Origin: Kitasatospora aureofaciens | GTDB lineage: Bacteria; Actinomycetota; Actinomycetes; Streptomycetales; Streptomycetaceae | Direction of reading: 5' to 3' | DNA length: 64,000 nt | Assembly (NCBI RefSeq): GCF_001188955.3 | Contig: NZ_JPRF03000012.1 | Location: 171,258-235,257 of the forward strand | Shown: one piece after another, positions 60,410 to 64,000 of the stretch | Numbering within the stretch: position 1 is the stretch's first letter | How the letters are laid out: each line of letters begins with the position of its first letter | Position numbers and translations under genes: made by a program | Notes under the pieces: generated by a model | The model's input: only the letters and a program-made list of their open reading frames with translations | The model's database searches: none | Told to the model about the DNA's origin: nothing

Positions 60410-60790
60410 TCAGAGCGGGTTGAGACGGGCCTTGAGCAGGCAGAACTCGTTGCCCTCGGGGTCGGCGAGCACGTGCCAGGACTCCTCGCCGGTCTGGCCG
60501 ATGTCGGCCGGGCGCGCGCCGAGGGCCAGCAGGCGTTCGAGTTCGGCCTCCTGGTCCCGGTCGGTGGCGTTGACGTCGATGTGCAGGCGGGGCTTGCCCG
60601 GCTCCGGTGCTTCCCGGCGGCTGAGGAAGAGCGTCGGCTGGGCGCCGCCGAAGCCCTCGCGCGGCCCGATCTCGATGCTGCCGTCGTCCTCGCGGCCGAG
60701 CACCACGAAGTCCAGGACCTCGCACCAGAACCGCGCCAGCACCTCGGGTTCGCGGCAGCCGAGGACGAGTTCGCTGATGCGACATGCCAT
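60410..60790 (-). CDS. VOC/glyoxalase-fold protein
   Basis: A 126-residue vicinal-oxygen-chelate protein of the glyoxalase-like type common in actinobacteria. Landmarks: LVLGCREPEVLARFWCEVL, PRLHIDVNATDRDQEAEL, HVLADPEGNEFCLL. Probable dimer; metal-dependent activity unproven. Convergent with the iron operon; the 197-bp gap between them holds no clear terminator. Confidence 0.85.
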   Translation of the reverse strand: MACRISELVLGCREPEVLARFWCEVLDFVVLGREDDGSIEIGPREGFGGAQPTLFLSRREAPEPGKPRLHIDVNATDRDQEAELERLLALGARPADIGQTGEESWHVLADPEGNEFCLLKARLNPL

Positions 60791-60885
60791 GGGACGGAAC
60801 CTGCTCTCGGTCGGGGGTGCGGCCGCGAGCGACCGTACCGGGCGGGACGTACGGAGGCGAGAGGTTTTCGCGGCCCGCCCGGGGC

Positions 60886-62676
60886 CTACGCCTCCTCCGG
60901 CAGCTCCACCGCCTGCCAGCGGTAGGCCGCGTCCTCCTGCCACACCTGCAGCTCGCCCTCCACGACCGCCGCCAGGCACAGCCGCCAGTCGTCGCCCATG
61001 GTGAGCGCGACCCGGGTGGCGGGTCGCAGGGTGGGCCGCCACCAGCGCGGGCGCCGGGAGGCGCCGCCGGCGGGGAGCCGCAGCCGTACGCCGCCCGCGC
61101 CGGCCAGGGCGATGGTGGGGCCGCCGCGGTGGCCGACCATGGCGATGCCGAGGGCGGGTTCGCCGTCGCCGATCTCCGTGGCGGTGCCGGGGGCGCCGAG
61201 GGTGTGGAGCTGGACGGAGCCGTCCGTGCGCAGGGTGGCGGCCTGGGGTCCGGCGGAGGCGCGGGCGAGTGCCCCGGCGCGCAGGGGGCCGGGCGGGCCG
61301 AGGGGAACGGGTGGTTCGCCGGAGCCGGGCCGCCAGCTGAGCACCCGTTCGCGGTGCTCGACCAGGAGCAGCCAGGCGCCGGGACGTTCCTCCTCTGCGG
61401 CGAGGACCCGGTCGGCGGGGCAGCCGGGGTGTTCCTGGCCGGTGAGGGTGAGGCCGGGGGCCCAGCGGTAGGAGCGCAGGGCGCCCGCCGCGGCGGTCCA
61501 CACGGTGAGTTCTCCGGCCGCGCCGACGGCCCCGGCCAGGCCGCTGACCCCGCGGGCCGCCTCCCACCAGCCGGCCGCGGTGCCGACCCAGAGGGTGCCG
61601 GAGCGGTCCTCGGCGCAGACCACCAGTTCGCCCTGGCGTCCGGCCCAGCCCGCCGCCAACTCCCGTACGGCGCCGAGGCCCCGGCCGGCGGGCAGGCGGT
61701 GGTCGGTGCGTCCGGGCCCGGCGAGGGCGGTGCCGTCGGCGCCGCCGGTGACCACCAGCGGCCGTCCGGCCCGGTCGGGCAGGACGGCCAGGCCCGCGGT
61801 GCGCGCCACCGGGCGGTGGGTGCGCAGGAGTTCGCGGCCCCGGGCGGCCCAGGGGCCGAGCGGGAAGGGGCGGCGCTCGGGTTCGCGGGCGAGCGGTTCG
61901 CAGGCCCAGCGGGCGAGTTCCTCGCCGTACCCGGCGGCCAGCAGTTCGGCGCGGGCCTGTTCGGCGGCGAGCCGGTGGTCGAGCCGGCCGTGGTCGGGCA
62001 GCAGCAGGGTGCGGGCGAGGGTGCCGACCGCGAACAGGTCCTTGGCGGTGGTCGGGAAGCCGCCGACCTGTTCGGCTTCGGGCGGGACGTGGCCGGGGGT
62101 GAACACCGCGACGGTGAGGGTGTGGTCGAGCGGCGCGAGGAACGTCAGGTCGATCAGCTTGACCAGGCCCTGGGCGTCGACCAGGACGTTGGCGGGGGAG
62201 ATGTCGCGGTGCACCCAGCGCTTGCGGTGCAGCTCGTCGACGATCCGGCAGAGCCGGGCCAGCACTTCGGCCACCGCGGCCGGCCCGCCGCGCTGGGCAC
62301 GGGCCCAGGTGTGCAGCGGGACGCCCTCGACCCACGGCGAGATCTGGTAGCCGAGCAGCCCGCCGGAGGGCGCCGTGCCGGGCCGGTGCGGGGAGGGGCC
62401 GAGCAGGAAGCTGGGCACCACCAGGTCGGTGACGCCGAGCCGGTGGGCGTTGTGCGAGACGTCGTCCCAGCGGCCGAGCCAGCGCCGGACCTCGGACGGG
62501 TCCCGCTCCAGCATGATCTTCGCGGCGACGAGCTCCTTGATCCCGTTGTGCCCGGTGCGCACGGCCCGCCACACCTCGGCCTCGCCGCCCCGGTGGTGGA
62601 ACTCCATCAGCTCGTACTGTTCGGGGTCGAACTCCGGCCCGAAGCGGAGCCCGGGAACCCAACGAGACTCGGACAC
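60886..62676 (-). CDS. Kinase-like protein with beta-rich C-terminal half
   Basis: A 596-residue protein. Residues about 15-330 form a protein-kinase fold: Lys53 in VAAKIM, catalytic loop VHRDISPANV with HRD at 156-158, but the DFG is replaced by DLT (IDLTF, 176-178). The remaining 270 residues are Gly/Ala-rich short strands (GTLWVGTAAGWWEA, GELTVWTAAAGALRSYRW), like WD or propeller blades. No transmembrane segment. GTG 62676 is chosen; an ATG 75 nt upstream is possible. Divergent from a TPR protein. Confidence 0.75.
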   Translation of the reverse strand: MSESRWVPGLRFGPEFDPEQYELMEFHHRGGEAEVWRAVRTGHNGIKELVAAKIMLERDPSEVRRWLGRWDDVSHNAHRLGVTDLVVPSFLLGPSPHRPGTAPSGGLLGYQISPWVEGVPLHTWARAQRGGPAAVAEVLARLCRIVDELHRKRWVHRDISPANVLVDAQGLVKLIDLTFLAPLDHTLTVAVFTPGHVPPEAEQVGGFPTTAKDLFAVGTLARTLLLPDHGRLDHRLAAEQARAELLAAGYGEELARWACEPLAREPERRPFPLGPWAARGRELLRTHRPVARTAGLAVLPDRAGRPLVVTGGADGTALAGPGRTDHRLPAGRGLGAVRELAAGWAGRQGELVVCAEDRSGTLWVGTAAGWWEAARGVSGLAGAVGAAGELTVWTAAAGALRSYRWAPGLTLTGQEHPGCPADRVLAAEEERPGAWLLLVEHRERVLSWRPGSGEPPVPLGPPGPLRAGALARASAGPQAATLRTDGSVQLHTLGAPGTATEIGDGEPALGIAMVGHRGGPTIALAGAGGVRLRLPAGGASRRPRWWRPTLRPATRVALTMGDDWRLCLAAVVEGELQVWQEDAAYRWQAVELPEEA

Positions 62677-62885
62677 ACGACCCCCGACGCTTCTCACCGC
62701 TGTGGACGCGCAGCAGTCCAGCAGCCTGCGCCCGCCCAGGATAGTGCTCATTTCTGTTCGTCGGCCCGGAGGAGGGCCTATTCTGATGGGCGCCCGAGCA
62801 ACATCACGAAACAACGTCAACTCATGGTCGCACGGGGAATGTTGATCATGGAGTAGGACGCTCTCGAAGCGCAGGGGGACGGTGC

Positions 62886-64000
62886 ATGGCGCAGCTCGCG
62901 GTGCTGCTGATCATCGTGGTGGCACTGGCCGGTGTCGCCGCAGTGGTGCTCGCCCGCAGGCGAACCACCCTGGACGCGGCCGGAGTCGCCAAGGCCCTCG
63001 GCGCGGCCGCCGAGCAACTCGCGGCCGGCAAGGCCCCGCAGGCCCGCCGCCGCTACGCCCGACTGGCCCGCCAACTCGCCGGCGGGCCCGAGGAACTGCG
63101 CACCCAGCGCGGCCTCGCCCTGCTCGGCCAGGCCGAGGCCACCATCCCCACCGGAGACCAGCAGGCCACCCTCGCCCTGCACCGCGAGGCCTTCCCGCTG
63201 CTCACCGACCCGGCCCGCCAACTGCCCCGCTGGAGCCTGCTCCGCCTCGCCGAGGAGCGGACACAGGCCCCGGACGGCGACCTCGGACCGGTCCTCGCCC
63301 TCCTCCAGGCCACCGCCACCGGCGCCGAACCCGGCGAGGAGGCCGAGACCGCCGCCCGCGCCCGCCAGTGGCTGCAACAGCTGTGCCGCGACGCCCGCCC
63401 CGAACAGCGCGACCACGCCACCGCCCGGGCCCTCGCCGCCCTCCCCGGCCAGGACTGGCCCGTGCTCGCCCGCGCCGCCCTGCTGAGCGCCACCGACCGG
63501 GCCGCCGAGACCGAACCGCTGCTCGCCGCGGCCGCCCCCCACGGCAGCGGCGAACTCTGGTTCCGCTGGGGCGCCCAGCTGTTCACCCTGCACCGGGACG
63601 AACCCGCCGTCGCCGCCTTCGACGAGGCCCTGCGCCGCGGCCCCGGCGAACCCTCCCCGTGGGGCCGCGGACCGGCGCTGCGCACCGACAGCCTGCTCTT
63701 CCGCGGCCTCGCCCGGCAGCGGCTCGGCGACACCGACGCCGCCTGGGCCGACCTCGCCGCGGCGGCCGGGGAGAGCCCGAGCGACCCGCGCCCCCGCTAC
63801 GCCCTCGGCCGGCTCGCCCTGCTGCTCGGCGCCGACGACCAGGCCCGGGAGCAGTTCACCGCCGCCCTGACCGTCCGACCCTCCTTCGCCCCGGCCCGGT
63901 TCGGCCTCGCCCTGGTCCACGAGCGGGCCCAGCGGCACTCCGAGGCCGCCGCCGACTACCGCGCCGGCCTCGGCCAGGCCCCCGACTGGCGCCCCGCCCG
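62886..64000 (+). CDS. TPR-repeat membrane protein, 3' end beyond window
   Basis: An incomplete protein of at least 371 residues. An N-terminal membrane segment (LAVLLIIVVALAGVAAVVLA) is followed by an all-helical, TPR-like repeat region (RRYARLARQLAGGPEEL, FDEALRRGPGE, AALTVRPSFAPARFGLALVH) reaching the right edge. It is divergent from the kinase-like gene with 209 bp between starts. TPR domains mediate protein contacts; partner unknown. Confidence 0.78.
   Translation, partial: MAQLAVLLIIVVALAGVAAVVLARRRTTLDAAGVAKALGAAAEQLAAGKAPQARRRYARLARQLAGGPEELRTQRGLALLGQAEATIPTGDQQATLALHREAFPLLTDPARQLPRWSLLRLAEERTQAPDGDLGPVLALLQATATGAEPGEEAETAARARQWLQQLCRDARPEQRDHATARALAALPGQDWPVLARAALLSATDRAAETEPLLAAAAPHGSGELWFRWGAQLFTLHRDEPAVAAFDEALRRGPGEPSPWGRGPALRTDSLLFRGLARQRLGDTDAAWADLAAAAGESPSDPRPRYALGRLALLLGADDQAREQFTAALTVRPSFAPARFGLALVHERAQRHSEAAADYRAGLGQAPDWRPA

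Noticed and set aside
1..64000. CRISPR arrays, tRNA and rRNA genes
   Set aside because: No regularly spaced direct repeats and no cloverleaf-like or rRNA sequence were recognised; short tandem repeats at 26643, 29253 and 56165 are too small.

Overview
The window is high-GC actinobacterial chromosome with strong third-position GC bias, many GTG starts, 4-bp ATGA/GTGA gene overlaps and several probably leaderless genes. Gene content (WXG100-type protein, XRE/DUF397 and HATPase pairs, PucR, CsoR, F420-type LLM oxidoreductase, Rpf-like protein) points to Streptomyces or a close relative such as Kitasatospora. No rRNA, tRNA or CRISPR was seen.

Layout. 1-9.8 kb: a candidate defence or stress island. 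A SNF2/RapA-type helicase (cut by the window edge) and a soluble Ser/Thr kinase read left. An SF1 helicase fused to a phospholipase-D (PLD) domain and a DUF5710 domain, a STAND-like NTPase with repeats, and a Gfo/Idh/MocA oxidoreductase read right. 10.0-11.35 kb: an intact IS3-family element with terminal inverted repeats, a CCT target duplication and a -1 frameshift heptamer. 11.4-16.6 kb: an S12 D-aminopeptidase-like hydrolase, a PucR regulator, a GNAT acyltransferase and an N-acylamino-acid racemase/MenC-like enzyme, together a plausible D-amino-acid salvage operon. The IS lies just upstream of it. 16.7-34.7 kb: ordinary accessory genes: MarR with AlkA-type glycosylase, ArsR with MFS, TauE, a polysaccharide-lyase-like lipoprotein, MarR with MFS and aldo-keto reductase, a beta-helix lipoprotein divergent from a DyP peroxidase, P450, two TetR loci with visible inverted-repeat operators, and a MOSC protein.

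34.8-40.2 kb and 53.8-56.2 kb hold a dispersed copper regulon: CsoR, a CopZ-like chaperone, a Cu/Zn permease and CopA. Near-palindromic ATACCCC-type CsoR boxes precede copZ, the permease and copA. Between them (35.9-38.7 kb) is a four-gene, fully overlapping operon: an ESX/WXG100-like protein, a large protein ending in a papain/calpain-like Cys-His-Asn protease, a small unknown protein, and a membrane-anchored protein with faint chagasin-like resemblance. I read this as a possible secreted protease toxin with its immunity genes.

41.5-45.2 kb: a 46-residue secreted peptide and two secreted peptidoglycan hydrolases (NlpC/P60-like and Rpf-like) carrying the same C-terminal repeat module. 45.3-47.3 kb: a coupled pair of AlkB-like 2-oxoglutarate oxygenases, bracketed by two hairpins with the same stem. 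47.3-49.6 kb: an XRE/DUF397 pair divergent from a HATPase operon. 49.6-53.6 kb: small metabolic and regulatory genes (LLM oxidoreductase, hydrolase, HxlR/NmrA pair). 56.4-60.2 kb: a ferric-iron ABC transporter operon behind a DtxR/IdeR-type iron box. 60.4-64.0 kb: a VOC protein, a kinase-like protein with a beta-rich C-terminal half, and a divergent TPR membrane protein that runs off the window.
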